The notes beneath the pieces are model-generated. The model had not been told where the DNA came from. It worked only from the letters and a program-made list of their open reading frames with translations, and did not search any database. Shown piece after piece: positions 1-6,707 of a stretch of 11,961 bases of DNA (positions are counted from its first letter, which is position 1; every line of letters begins with the position of its first letter). The translations under genes and the position numbers were made by a program. Source of the DNA: JABDOU01 sp041609995 (GTDB lineage Bacteria; Actinomycetota; Acidimicrobiia; Spongiisociales; SHLN01); assembly GCA_041609995.1 (NCBI GenBank), contig JBFIPU010000086.1, forward strand, positions 1-11,961, in the 5' to 3' direction.

Positions 1-1071
1 ATGGCGGTGCAGTACGCCAAGGGCTCGTTCGTGATACCGAGCATGGCCCCGGTCATCTACAACCTGGGCATCATCACCGGCGGCGTGCTCGGCAACCTGG
101 GGGGAGGCCAGGGAGAAACCGCTCCCTTCATGTGGGGCGTATTGGGAGGGTCGATCGCCGGTAACTTCTTGCTGCAATTGGCGGGAGCCCACCGGGCCGG
201 CCTGCGCCTGGTCGCTTCCTCATGGACGCACCCGGCGGTCGGCCAGTACGTGACGCTGGCGATCCCCCTCATGGTGGGCCAATCGATCGCGTTCTTTGAC
301 GAGTTCTTCGCCACCAAATTCGGCACGGATGTCGGACCGGGGGCCGCAACCCAGATCGAATACGCCCGCCGCACGATGCTGGTCCCGGTGGGGGCCATCG
401 CCCAGGCCGCCAGCGTCGCCGCATACCCGACGCTGGCGCGTTTGTTCAACGAACGCCGGGAAGAGGAGCTCACCACCACTCTCTCCAGGTCGATCCAGTG
501 GGTGACGGTGCTGAGCATCGGAGCAGCGGTGCTGGTGTCCATCCTCGCCCGGCCCGTGATCTCGCTCCTCTATCAACGAGGCCGTTTCGACGCCGACGAC
601 GCCGAGGCCGCCGGATTGGCGCTCGCCGTGTATGCGTTGGCGATCCCGCTGTGGGGAATCCTGCAGCTGGTCACCCGTGGTTTCTACGCCCGGCGGCAGA
701 TGTGGACCCCGGTCATCGCCGGTTCGATCGCCACGTTGATCGCGATCCCGCTCTACGCCTGGGCGGCAGACAGCTACGGTGTGCGCGGCGTCGCCATGGC
801 CAGCGTCATCTCACTGGCCGGCTACACCGGTGTCCTGCTCTGGCGTTGGTACGAACAGCAGGGATGGGTGTTCTTCACTCCGGTGACGAGAACGGTGGCG
901 CGCTCACTTCCCCTGGCACTGCTGGCAGGCGCCATGGCCTGGCTGACACAATGGCTGGTCACGCTGGCGGTGGACCCGACATCGACTTACGGCGCTGCGA
1001 CGACGATCGTGGCCGCCACAGCGACCTTCGGTATCACGGCCGTCGCCGCCGGAGGGATTCTGGCCGAATGA
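1..1071 (+). CDS. murJ: Lipid II flippase MurJ (MviN), 5'-truncated by the window edge
   Basis: Probable MurJ, the inner-membrane flippase of the MOP superfamily that moves lipid II across the cytoplasmic membrane for peptidoglycan synthesis. The 356 visible residues are a chain of hydrophobic helices, for example around 16-30, 46-61, 81-98, 168-190, 205-225, 236-255, 263-281 and 302-324. Family landmarks are YQRGRFDADDA (191-201) and FYARRQMWTPV (229-239), which match the loop and helix motifs of MurJ. MurJ normally has about 500 residues and 14 helices, so roughly the first 150 residues lie outside the window. The ATG at base 1 is therefore most likely an internal methionine. The protein stops shortly after the last helix, with no C-terminal pseudokinase domain as in mycobacterial MviN. 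It ends one base before the convergent sodN stop codon. Family assignment is confident; the true start is not visible. Confidence 0.9.
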   Translation: MAVQYAKGSFVIPSMAPVIYNLGIITGGVLGNLGGGQGETAPFMWGVLGGSIAGNFLLQLAGAHRAGLRLVASSWTHPAVGQYVTLAIPLMVGQSIAFFDEFFATKFGTDVGPGAATQIEYARRTMLVPVGAIAQAASVAAYPTLARLFNERREEELTTTLSRSIQWVTVLSIGAAVLVSILARPVISLLYQRGRFDADDAEAAGLALAVYALAIPLWGILQLVTRGFYARRQMWTPVIAGSIATLIAIPLYAWAADSYGVRGVAMASVISLAGYTGVLLWRWYEQQGWVFFTPVTRTVARSLPLALLAGAMAWLTQWLVTLAVDPTSTYGAATTIVAATATFGITAVAAGGILAE

Positions 1072-1072
1072 T

Positions 1073-1477
1073 CTAGCTCTTGCTCTCGGCGAATATGCCG
1101 GCGATTTCGTTGACGGCGTCCAGCAGAGCCTGAGCTTTCTCGGCATTGATCTCCTGCATGTTCTGAGTGCAGAGGTGACCGGCATCGAAGAACTTCTCGT
1201 GCAGATCCGGCCAGCGTTCGACATGAGCGGGCTTGAAATACTGCGTCCACAGCACGTCCAACAACTCATATTTGCATTTCTTGGCGTGGTCTTCTTTGTT
1301 CGCCACCCGCCGCGCCAGATCGTGCGAGTACGTGGGTGAATCGCTGTCGAGCGCCTCGATCTGCTCGACCATCTTCACGACGGTCTCAGCGGCATTCTGG
1401 GCGAATACCGGGTCATAGATACCGCACGGGACATGGCAGTGAGCGTGGACCTTGCGTGCTGGCTTGAAGAAACCCAT
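1073..1477 (-). CDS. sodN: Nickel superoxide dismutase pro-enzyme
   Basis: Ni-containing superoxide dismutase, which converts superoxide to oxygen and hydrogen peroxide in the cytoplasm, normally as a homohexamer. The 134-residue product opens with a short leader (MGFFKPARKVHA) followed by HCHVPCGIYDP, the nickel-hook signature. After cleavage, His1, Cys2 and Cys6 would bind nickel and Tyr9 would line the active site. A second family landmark, WTQYFKPAH, lies in the helical body. The mature chain would be 122 residues, close to the family norm. I chose the ATG at 1477 because it directly precedes the leader and has a GGAGGGA ribosome site; the reading frame stays open upstream but is arginine-rich junk with no homology signal. 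The residue after Cys2 is His where the Streptomyces enzyme has Asp. The maturation protease is encoded divergently next door. Very confident. Confidence 0.96.
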   Translation of the reverse strand: MGFFKPARKVHAHCHVPCGIYDPVFAQNAAETVVKMVEQIEALDSDSPTYSHDLARRVANKEDHAKKCKYELLDVLWTQYFKPAHVERWPDLHEKFFDAGHLCTQNMQEINAEKAQALLDAVNEIAGIFAESKS

Positions 1478-1481
1478 CTCT

Positions 1482-1488
1482 TCCCTCC
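1482..1488 (-). promoter_or_regulatory. Shine-Dalgarno site of sodN
   Basis: On the minus strand GGAGGGA lies four bases before the sodN ATG. It decides the start at 1477 over the longer open frame and gives the family-typical short leader peptide. Confidence 0.8.
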
Positions 1489-1510
1489 GGGGTCGTGGCG
1501 TGTCTGTATG

Positions 1511-1552
1511 GCGTGCCCGCGGGCCGCGGCGTGCCCTCCGGCGACGCGTGCC
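1511..1552. repeat. Three direct GCGTGCC repeats between sodN and its protease gene
   Basis: GCGTGCC occurs at 1511-1517, 1529-1535 and 1546-1552, at steps of 18 and 17 bp, and a variant GCGTGTC lies at 1498-1504. The first copy runs into the perfect palindrome GCCCGCGGGC (1515-1524). The block lies in the 116-bp region that separates the two divergent start codons, where a shared regulator would be expected to bind. No AT-rich Nur-type box is visible. In GC-rich DNA a 7-mer can recur by chance, so the operator reading is only a hypothesis. Confidence 0.3.
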
Positions 1553-1558
1553 GAACCC

Positions 1559-1564
1559 TACACT
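1559..1564 (+). promoter_or_regulatory. Candidate -10 box of the sodN maturation protease gene
   Basis: TACACT fits TANNNT and would start a transcript near 1571, giving a leader of about 23 nt that includes the GGGGAG ribosome site. No convincing -35 is seen. On the other strand TAGGGT (1555-1560) overlaps it by two bases and could serve sodN with a leader of about 70 nt. Low confidence for both. Confidence 0.3.
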
Positions 1565-1593
1565 CGCCGCCACCGCCCCCGGGGAGCTCACCG

Positions 1594-2082
1594 ATGAACC
1601 GACTTCGATTGGTCGTGACCGCCGCGGTCGCCGCCGTGGCAAGTTGGCTGGTTCGCTCACTCGCCCGGTTCGAGGCCACCGATGCCAGCATGGAGCCGAC
1701 GATTCGGGAGGGTGATTATCTGGTCGCGACCCGCGTGCGGCACAAGCTCCCTCGCTTCGCGCTCGTGGTCATCCCCCACCCGGGCAACCCGGACATGCTC
1801 CTGGTGAAACGAGCAGTGGCGGTGGACGGGGACCGGGTACAGATCGAAGGGGGCCGACTGGGGGTCAACGAACAACCGGTGCCACAGCCGTGGGCCACGG
1901 GGGCACTGGCCGGCGCCGGAACCTGGGACCTCGAGTCCGGTGAGATGTTCGTACTCAGCGACAACCGCACGACCGACACTGCCGACAGCAGGACCTTTGG
2001 GCCGGTGGCCGTGGCCGATGGGGTGTGGCGCGTGCGATTCCGCTATTGGCCGATCACGCGGATCGGTGGGTTTTCCGGCTGA
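1594..2082 (+). CDS. sodX: Nickel-type superoxide dismutase maturation protease (S26 signal-peptidase family)
   Basis: A 162-residue S26-family serine protease that, by family and position, removes the N-terminal leader of the SodN pro-enzyme so that His1 can bind nickel. One hydrophobic segment (residues 6-20) would anchor it in the membrane. The catalytic Ser/Lys pair is visible as S32 in DASMEPTIREGD and K72 in LLVKRAVA. The SDNR box at 122-125 and the DSRTFGPV box that follows are also conserved in signal peptidases. The start at 1594 is preceded by GGGGAG with about seven bases of spacing; the frame stays open upstream to 1495 but that part is a proline/glycine-rich stretch without homology. 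In Streptomyces sodN and sodX lie together in the same direction; here they diverge. The stop codon abuts the nitroreductase stop with no gap. Confident, because the neighbour is its known substrate. Confidence 0.92.
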   Translation: MNRLRLVVTAAVAAVASWLVRSLARFEATDASMEPTIREGDYLVATRVRHKLPRFALVVIPHPGNPDMLLVKRAVAVDGDRVQIEGGRLGVNEQPVPQPWATGALAGAGTWDLESGEMFVLSDNRTTDTADSRTFGPVAVADGVWRVRFRYWPITRIGGFSG

Positions 2083-2601
2083 CTACCAACCCTGCCGGTG
2101 CACGAAGTCGTCGACGGGTTTGCGTCCCGATGGAATGAACTTGCCGTCCCGGCGGCGTTGCCGCGCCGCCTCTTCTGCCTCTTGATTCGGGTAGCCAAGC
2201 GAGACGCACCAGCGGGCAGCGTGGCCATCGGGCAGGCCCAGCACCTCGGATGCTCGCTCTTGATCGTGGAGGGTGATCGGGCAGGCACCGATGCCGAGGA
2301 CTTCGGCGGTGACGATGATGCTCTGGGCCATCCGGCCGATGTCGAAGTCGTTGCCACCCGCGTGCCGCACCGGTACCAGGACCGCCGCTGCCCCCGACAG
2401 CGGACCCGTGAACGACCCGGCCGTCGCCAGCTCGTCGATGCGGCCGCGATCATCGATGACGATGAGGCTCCAGGCCTGATTGTTCTTGGAGCTACCGGTC
2501 CAACGAGCGGCTTCGATCAGCATCTCGAGATGGGCAGCATCCAGCGGGCGGGCGTCGTACTCTCGGGTCACCCGGATCTTGGAAACGAAGTCAGCGCCCA
2601 T
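2083..2601 (-). CDS. Nitroreductase-family protein
   Basis: A 172-residue member of the nitroreductase fold, FMN-dependent enzymes that use NAD(P)H to reduce nitro, quinone or enone groups; most act as homodimers in the cytoplasm. Seen here are the N-terminal arginine region (IRVTREYDARPLD, 9-21), which usually grips the FMN phosphate, the TGSSKNNQAW segment (35-44), the helix GRMAQSIIVTAEVLGIGACP (89-108) and the late VSLGYP motif (133-138). The substrate cannot be read from the sequence. The ATG at 2601 has a strong GGAGGAGG site, and the gene overlaps the upstream lipoprotein gene by 11 bp, so the two are probably one transcript with coupled translation. The frame stays open far upstream (to 2967) but that stretch is a shadow of the lipoprotein gene. 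Confidence 0.88.
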   Translation of the reverse strand: MGADFVSKIRVTREYDARPLDAAHLEMLIEAARWTGSSKNNQAWSLIVIDDRGRIDELATAGSFTGPLSGAAAVLVPVRHAGGNDFDIGRMAQSIIVTAEVLGIGACPITLHDQERASEVLGLPDGHAARWCVSLGYPNQEAEEAARQRRRDGKFIPSGRKPVDDFVHRQGW

Positions 2602-3388
2602 AGGGATCCTCCTCCGGGGTGAGCATAGACCGACCGACCGGCGGCTCGACGCTGCGAGCGCGTGTGCGCCACAATGCCACGGCGGTGGCCGCCACCACCA
2701 CCGCCGCCAGCGCCGCCAATCCGATGGCAACACCGCTGGAAGAGCGCTCGCTCGCCACGATGCGGAAATCGGTGTCCGAAGGCCGGTAGGTCCAGATGAC
2801 CCGGCCGGTTTCCAGATCCACCTCCCCGTCGCTGTCGTCGGAGATCGCTCCCGGCAGAGAAGCGATGAGGCGCCACTCGAGCACAGATGGGAGCTGCGAG
2901 GGGTCGAGTCCCGTGGCTCCCAACGCTCCCAACTGGTCGGCCAGCACTCCGAATAGGTCCCCGACATCTCCCTCCAGCACCAGGCTGTCGTCGATGTCGG
3001 CGGCGGTGAATTGAATCACTGAACCCACATTGCCGAGGGACTGCGCCTGCTGATTCAGATCGCTGACCAGAGCGTTGAGCTCGTCGAGCGACTGGAACGT
3101 CGTCGATGTGCGCACCCCCTCGAACGGCCCGTCGACGAAGCGTTCGGCCACCCACCCCTCCGGCACGTTCTCGAGTTGGGCGTCGAGACCGTCCAGAAGG
3201 CTGCCACCGCCGACGGCCCCCTCCCCGAAGCCTTCGAGCAGATCCCGCAGCTCCTGGTCGACCGATAGCTCGAACACGAGCGTACCGCTTCGATCGGCGT
3301 TGATCGAAACGACGGTGTCGTTGCGAACCTTGCATCCGCTGACGAGAACGGTTGTCAGAACCATCAAGAGGAGCGTTGTGCGGCGCAT
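2591..3388 (-). CDS. Putative lipoprotein with an additional C-terminal membrane helix
   Basis: A 265-residue exported protein of unknown function. It begins with a basic n-region, a hydrophobic stretch and the lipobox LVSGC, so Cys19 would be lipidated by Lgt and the signal removed by LspA. The body (20-215) is acidic and appears mainly beta/alpha, starting with a strand-rich segment (VVSINADRSGTLVFEL, 26-41). The overall plan, a lipobox then this strand pair then a hydrophobic C-terminal helix, resembles the LppM/DUF3153-type lipoproteins of actinobacteria, but I cannot confirm that by eye. Residues 219-240 form a clear transmembrane helix followed by RTRAR, so the tail would sit in the cytoplasm and the protein would be anchored at both ends. 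It is the first gene of a pair with the nitroreductase, and its start has a leaderless-type promoter. Confidence 0.8.
   Translation of the reverse strand: MRRTTLLLMVLTTVLVSGCKVRNDTVVSINADRSGTLVFELSVDQELRDLLEGFGEGAVGGGSLLDGLDAQLENVPEGWVAERFVDGPFEGVRTSTTFQSLDELNALVSDLNQQAQSLGNVGSVIQFTAADIDDSLVLEGDVGDLFGVLADQLGALGATGLDPSQLPSVLEWRLIASLPGAISDDSDGEVDLETGRVIWTYRPSDTDFRIVASERSSSGVAIGLAALAAVVVAATAVALWRTRARSVEPPVGRSMLTPEEDPYGR
2608..2615 (-). promoter_or_regulatory. Strong Shine-Dalgarno site of the nitroreductase gene
   Basis: GGAGGAGG on the minus strand lies six bases before the ATG and inside the 3' end of the lipoprotein gene. It fixes the nitroreductase start at 2601 and contrasts with the missing site at the operon's first gene. 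Confidence 0.85.
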
Positions 3389-3394
3389 CGGGAA

Positions 3395-3400
3395 AGGCTA
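3395..3400 (-). promoter_or_regulatory. Leaderless-type -10 box of the lipoprotein gene
   Basis: On the minus strand TAGCCT (TANNNT) ends six bases (TTCCCG) before the ATG at 3388, so transcription would begin at or within a base of the start codon. No Shine-Dalgarno sequence is present. It lies seven bases from the oppositely directed amidase box. No good -35 match is seen. Confidence 0.55.
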
Positions 3401-3407
3401 CCGGCGG

Positions 3408-3413
3408 TATCTT
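3408..3413 (+). promoter_or_regulatory. Leaderless-type -10 box of the amidase gene
   Basis: TATCTT ends six bases before the GTG at 3420, which places the transcript start on the start codon. It supports that GTG over the upstream GTG at 3378. Together with the box at 3395-3400 it forms a pair of divergent promoters in a 31-bp gap; any -35 contacts would fall inside the opposite gene's first codons. Confidence 0.55.
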
Positions 3414-3419
3414 CCAACC

Positions 3420-4799
3420 GTGGATCTCACCCGGCTCACCATCACGCAACAACGCGACGCCGTCCAGCGAGGCGACTGCACGGCCCGGGAACTCGTCGCC
3501 GCCCACCTCGAACGCTGCGAAACTCTCAACCATCTGCTCAACGCATTCACCCTCATCGACGCCGACCAGGCGTTGCTGCGCGCCGAGATGCTGGATCGCC
3601 GGGGCACCGCCCCCGGCCCGCTACCTGGCATCCCGATCGGCGTGAAGGACCTCTTCGACCAGCGGGGGTTGCCGAACACGGCCGGTTCCTCGTTCTACCG
3701 AACGCACCCCAAGCGGACGGCCACCGCAGTACGCCGGCTGGAAGAGGCAGGGGCGATCATGCTGGGTCGAACCGTGCTGCACGAGTTCGCGTTTGGTTTC
3801 TCCAGTGAGAACCCGTGGACCGGGCCCGCCAGGAACCCGTGGGACACGGATCTGTCCCCGGGAGGCTCGTCGGGAGGGTCAGCGGCAGCGGTGGCCGCCC
3901 GGATGGTCCCGGGGGCGTTGGGAACGGATACCGGTGGTTCCGTGCGGGTTCCGGCCGCGTTGTGCGGCGTAGTCGGCCTGAAAGTCACGTTTGGCCGAAT
4001 CCCCACCGAAGGCGTCGTAGCGCTCGCACCGAGCCTCGACACCGTCGGACCGTTGACTCGAACCGTCGCCGATGCGGTCCTGCTGTACGGCGCCATGGCG
4101 GGTTTTTCCGCATCCGACCCCACCACGCCCGACCGGCCAGTCGAGTTGCCCGAGGGCCCGGGCGATCTCGCCGGCCTGCGGATGGCGGTGCCACACCCGT
4201 GGGTTGACCGGCCAATGGAAGCTGGTCTCCGCTCTTCCTTCGAGTCGTTTCTGGAGTATCTGCAAGAGAGTGGAGCCCAGGTGACCGAGATCGACGAACC
4301 GCTCCTCGATCCATCCGAGATGATCATCTATTCGTCATACCCGGAAATTGCGTTGGAACACGCTTCCTGGTTTCCGTCCCGCCACCAGGAGTACGGGCCC
4401 GACGTGCGCGACCGCCTCCGCCAGGCCATGTCGCTGACCGTCGCTCAGGGCACCGAAGGACAACGGTGGCGCCGACGCCTCCGCTCCCGCATGAACGACC
4501 TGTTCGACGAGATCGACATACTGGTGACTCCGACTGTTGCAGCCTCCCGCAAGGAGATCGGAGTCGACGAGATCGAAATCGACGGCGAGAATCTCTTCTA
4601 TCGGGGCCCCCTGTCGGCCTTCACGTCGCTGGTGAACCAGGCCGGCAACCCGGCCCTGGCCCTCCCGTTGATCGGGGACAGAACACCACCCGCCTCGGTT
4701 CAGCTGATCGGTCCCCATTGGGGCGAACGAGGGCTGCTCGCGATCGGGCTGCGCACCGAGGACGACGGGATCGCCGGCTACGAATCGCCGCCGCTCTAA
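3420..4799 (+). CDS. Amidase-signature family enzyme (GatA-like)
   Basis: A 459-residue amidase-signature hydrolase that cleaves amide C-N bonds through a Ser-Ser-Lys triad. Counting from the GTG at 3420, the lysine is K76 (IGVKDLFD), the cis-serine S150 (SPGGSSGGS) and the nucleophile S174 (GTDTGGSVRVPA), all at normal spacing. The length fits the family. The start is inferred: DLTRLTITQ is where most homologues begin, and a -10 box six bases upstream suggests a leaderless message. A GTG at 3378 with GAGGAG four bases before it is the alternative and would add a basic 14-residue extension. Sequence alone cannot separate a free amidase from GatA, the glutaminase subunit of Asp-tRNA/Glu-tRNA amidotransferase; no gatB or gatC lies nearby, which favours a stand-alone amidase of unknown substrate. 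The frame stays open back to 3075 across the lipoprotein gene, but that part is a shadow. Confidence 0.9.
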   Translation: MDLTRLTITQQRDAVQRGDCTARELVAAHLERCETLNHLLNAFTLIDADQALLRAEMLDRRGTAPGPLPGIPIGVKDLFDQRGLPNTAGSSFYRTHPKRTATAVRRLEEAGAIMLGRTVLHEFAFGFSSENPWTGPARNPWDTDLSPGGSSGGSAAAVAARMVPGALGTDTGGSVRVPAALCGVVGLKVTFGRIPTEGVVALAPSLDTVGPLTRTVADAVLLYGAMAGFSASDPTTPDRPVELPEGPGDLAGLRMAVPHPWVDRPMEAGLRSSFESFLEYLQESGAQVTEIDEPLLDPSEMIIYSSYPEIALEHASWFPSRHQEYGPDVRDRLRQAMSLTVAQGTEGQRWRRRLRSRMNDLFDEIDILVTPTVAASRKEIGVDEIEIDGENLFYRGPLSAFTSLVNQAGNPALALPLIGDRTPPASVQLIGPHWGERGLLAIGLRTEDDGIAGYESPPL

Positions 4800-4824
4800 C
4801 CGTCCTGTAGCCCGAATCCACACC

Positions 4825-4830
4825 TAACAT
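4825..4830 (+). promoter_or_regulatory. Weak candidate -10 box for the korAB operon
   Basis: TAACAT is the only TANNNT match in the 60-bp gap between the amidase and korA. It predicts a leader of about 23 nt without a visible Shine-Dalgarno site and has no clear -35. Read-through from the amidase gene is the alternative. Confidence 0.25.
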
Positions 4831-4859
4831 GGTCGGCGCCTCTCAACAGATATCTCCCC

Positions 4860-6707
4860 ATGACCACTACCGCCCACACCACTGAGACCCGCCATCGAAT
4901 CGTCGTGCGCTTTGCCGGCGACTCGGGGGACGGCATGCAGCTGGCGGGAGCTCGTTTCACCGACGCGTCGGCCGTTTTCGGGAACGACCTGGCCACGCTG
5001 CCGAACTTCCCGGCTGAGATCCGGGCCCCGGCCGGAACCCTTCCAGGCGTCTCCTCGTTCCAGATCCACATCGCCGACAGCGACATCCTCACCCCGGGAG
5101 ATCGTCCGGACGTCCTCATCGCCATGAACCCGGCCGCCCTGAAAGCCAATGTCGGCGACCTTCCCGAATCGGGCACCATCATCGTCAACACCGACGCCTT
5201 CGAGGAGCGCAATCTGGAAAAAGCCGGCTACGAGAAGAATCCACTCGAAGACGGCAGCCTCGACAAGTACAAGCTGCTCGAGGTCCCGATGGAGACCCTC
5301 ACCAAGGAGGCCGTGAAGGACACGGGCGTGCGGGGGCGGGCCACCCTGCGCTCCAAGAACCTGCTGGCGGTGGGGCTCGTCGCCTGGATGTTCGACCGGC
5401 CCCTGGAGCCGACGATCGGGTGGATCACCGAGAAGTTCGCGGCATCTCCGGAGGTGTCCGCCGCCAACGTCGCCGCGCTCAAAGCCGGTTACCACTACGG
5501 CGAGACGACCGAGATCTTCTCACACACCTACGACGTGCCGCCGGCCGAGATGCCGCCCGGAACATATACCAACGTGACTGGCAACCAGACCCTGGCTTGG
5601 GGCTTGATCGCCGGTGCCCAACAGGCCAAGCTTCCGCTTTTCTACGGCTCCTACCCCATCACCCCTGCATCGGACGTTCTGCACGAGCTGGCCCGCCACA
5701 AGAACTTCGGCGTCCGCACGTTTCAGGCGGAGGACGAGATCGCGGCCGTAGGCGTTGCCCTGGGGGCGTCATTCGCCGGTCACCTCGGCGTCACCGGCAC
5801 CAGCGGACCGGGGGTGGCGCTCAAATCCGAAACGATCAGCCTCGCCCTCATCACCGAGTTGCCCCTGGTCGTCGTCGACGTGCAGCGGGGCGGCCCCAGC
5901 ACCGGCCTCCCCACCAAGACGGAACAATCGGACCTCTTGATGGCGCTCTATGGGCGACATGGCGAGGCGCCGTTGCCGGTCGTGGCGGCGTCGACCCCGG
6001 CGGATGCCTTCGACACTGCCATCGAGGCGATCCGCCTCGCAGTCAAGTACATGACGCCCGTCATTCTGCTTTCGGACGGATACATCGGCACCAGCGCCGA
6101 GCCCTGGCGCCTGCCCGACCTTTCCCAGCTCGCCGACATCTCGACCGATTTCCAGACCGAGCTGAACCACGGCGACGACTTCTGGCCCTACCTGCGAGAC
6201 GAGGCCACCCTCGCCCGGCCGTGGGCAATACCGGGTACGGCCGGGCTGGAACATCGAGTGGGCGGGCTGGAAAAAGAGGACGGCACCGGCGATGTCTCAT
6301 ACGACCCGGCCAACCACGAGAAGATGACGATTCTCCGCGAGGAGAAGATCAACGGAATCAGCAACGACATTCCTGATCTTGCCGTCGACGCCGACGACGG
6401 CGCCGGCACCCTGGTCCTGGGCTGGGGTTCGACCTATGCCGCAATCGTCGCGGGTGTTCGCCGGGTGAGGGCCAACGGCCACAGCGTCGCACAGGCCCAC
6501 CTCCGCCACCTCAACCCTTTCCCGCCCAACCTCGAGTCGGTGGTCAAGAGCTACGACACGGTGCTCGTTCCCGAACTCAACCGGGGCCAGCTTTCGAGGC
6601 TCTTGCGGGAACGATTCCTGGTCGACGTGAAGAGCCTCACGAAGGTCCAGGGGAAGCCGTTCATGGCCGCCGAGATCGAGACCGCCCTGCTGGAGACGAT
6701 CACATGA
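4860..6707 (+). CDS. korA: 2-oxoacid:ferredoxin oxidoreductase, fused gamma-alpha subunit (2-oxoglutarate type)
   Basis: The large subunit of a two-subunit 2-oxoacid:ferredoxin oxidoreductase, most likely 2-oxoglutarate, which oxidatively decarboxylates its substrate to the acyl-CoA and reduces ferredoxin. The 615 residues combine two domains. The gamma domain is about 12-205, opening with the glycine-rich RFAGDSGDGMQLAG (17-30). The alpha domain is about 238-615, with YPITPASD (265-272), FQAEDEIA (288-295), TGTSGPG (312-318) and VQRGGPSTGLPT (341-352), the landmarks of the pyrimidine-binding part of the TPP site. The acid pair E291-D292 lies where this family activates TPP. No ferredoxin domain is present. 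The length is near that of mycobacterial KorA. It overlaps korB by four bases (ATGA), so the two are translated together. Substrate choice between 2-oxoglutarate and pyruvate is inferred from the KorA-like fusion and partner. Confidence 0.92.
   Translation: MTTTAHTTETRHRIVVRFAGDSGDGMQLAGARFTDASAVFGNDLATLPNFPAEIRAPAGTLPGVSSFQIHIADSDILTPGDRPDVLIAMNPAALKANVGDLPESGTIIVNTDAFEERNLEKAGYEKNPLEDGSLDKYKLLEVPMETLTKEAVKDTGVRGRATLRSKNLLAVGLVAWMFDRPLEPTIGWITEKFAASPEVSAANVAALKAGYHYGETTEIFSHTYDVPPAEMPPGTYTNVTGNQTLAWGLIAGAQQAKLPLFYGSYPITPASDVLHELARHKNFGVRTFQAEDEIAAVGVALGASFAGHLGVTGTSGPGVALKSETISLALITELPLVVVDVQRGGPSTGLPTKTEQSDLLMALYGRHGEAPLPVVAASTPADAFDTAIEAIRLAVKYMTPVILLSDGYIGTSAEPWRLPDLSQLADISTDFQTELNHGDDFWPYLRDEATLARPWAIPGTAGLEHRVGGLEKEDGTGDVSYDPANHEKMTILREEKINGISNDIPDLAVDADDGAGTLVLGWGSTYAAIVAGVRRVRANGHSVAQAHLRHLNPFPPNLESVVKSYDTVLVPELNRGQLSRLLRERFLVDVKSLTKVQGKPFMAAEIETALLETIT

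Noticed and set aside
1..3. ATG at base 1 as the MurJ start
   Set aside because: The protein begins in the middle of the MurJ fold and lacks about 150 residues; the ATG coincides with the window edge and is almost surely internal.
1478..1593. Nur-type nickel operator upstream of sodN
   Set aside because: No TTGCAA-like inverted repeat is visible in the spacer.
1478..1660. N-terminal extension of SodN by 61 residues
   Set aside because: The extension is arginine-rich, has no homology signal, and overlaps the divergent protease gene; the ATG at 1477 has a good ribosome site and gives the normal leader.
2602..2967. Long N-terminal extension of the nitroreductase
   Set aside because: It is a shadow of the lipoprotein gene in another frame, rich in Trp, Arg and Ser; the strong GGAGGAGG site fixes the later start.
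3075..3419. Amidase extension upstream of 3420, including a GTG at 3378 with GAGGAG in front
   Set aside because: Most of it is antisense to the lipoprotein gene with Ser/Pro/Arg-rich sequence. The GTG at 3378 remains possible, but family alignment and the -10 box favour 3420.
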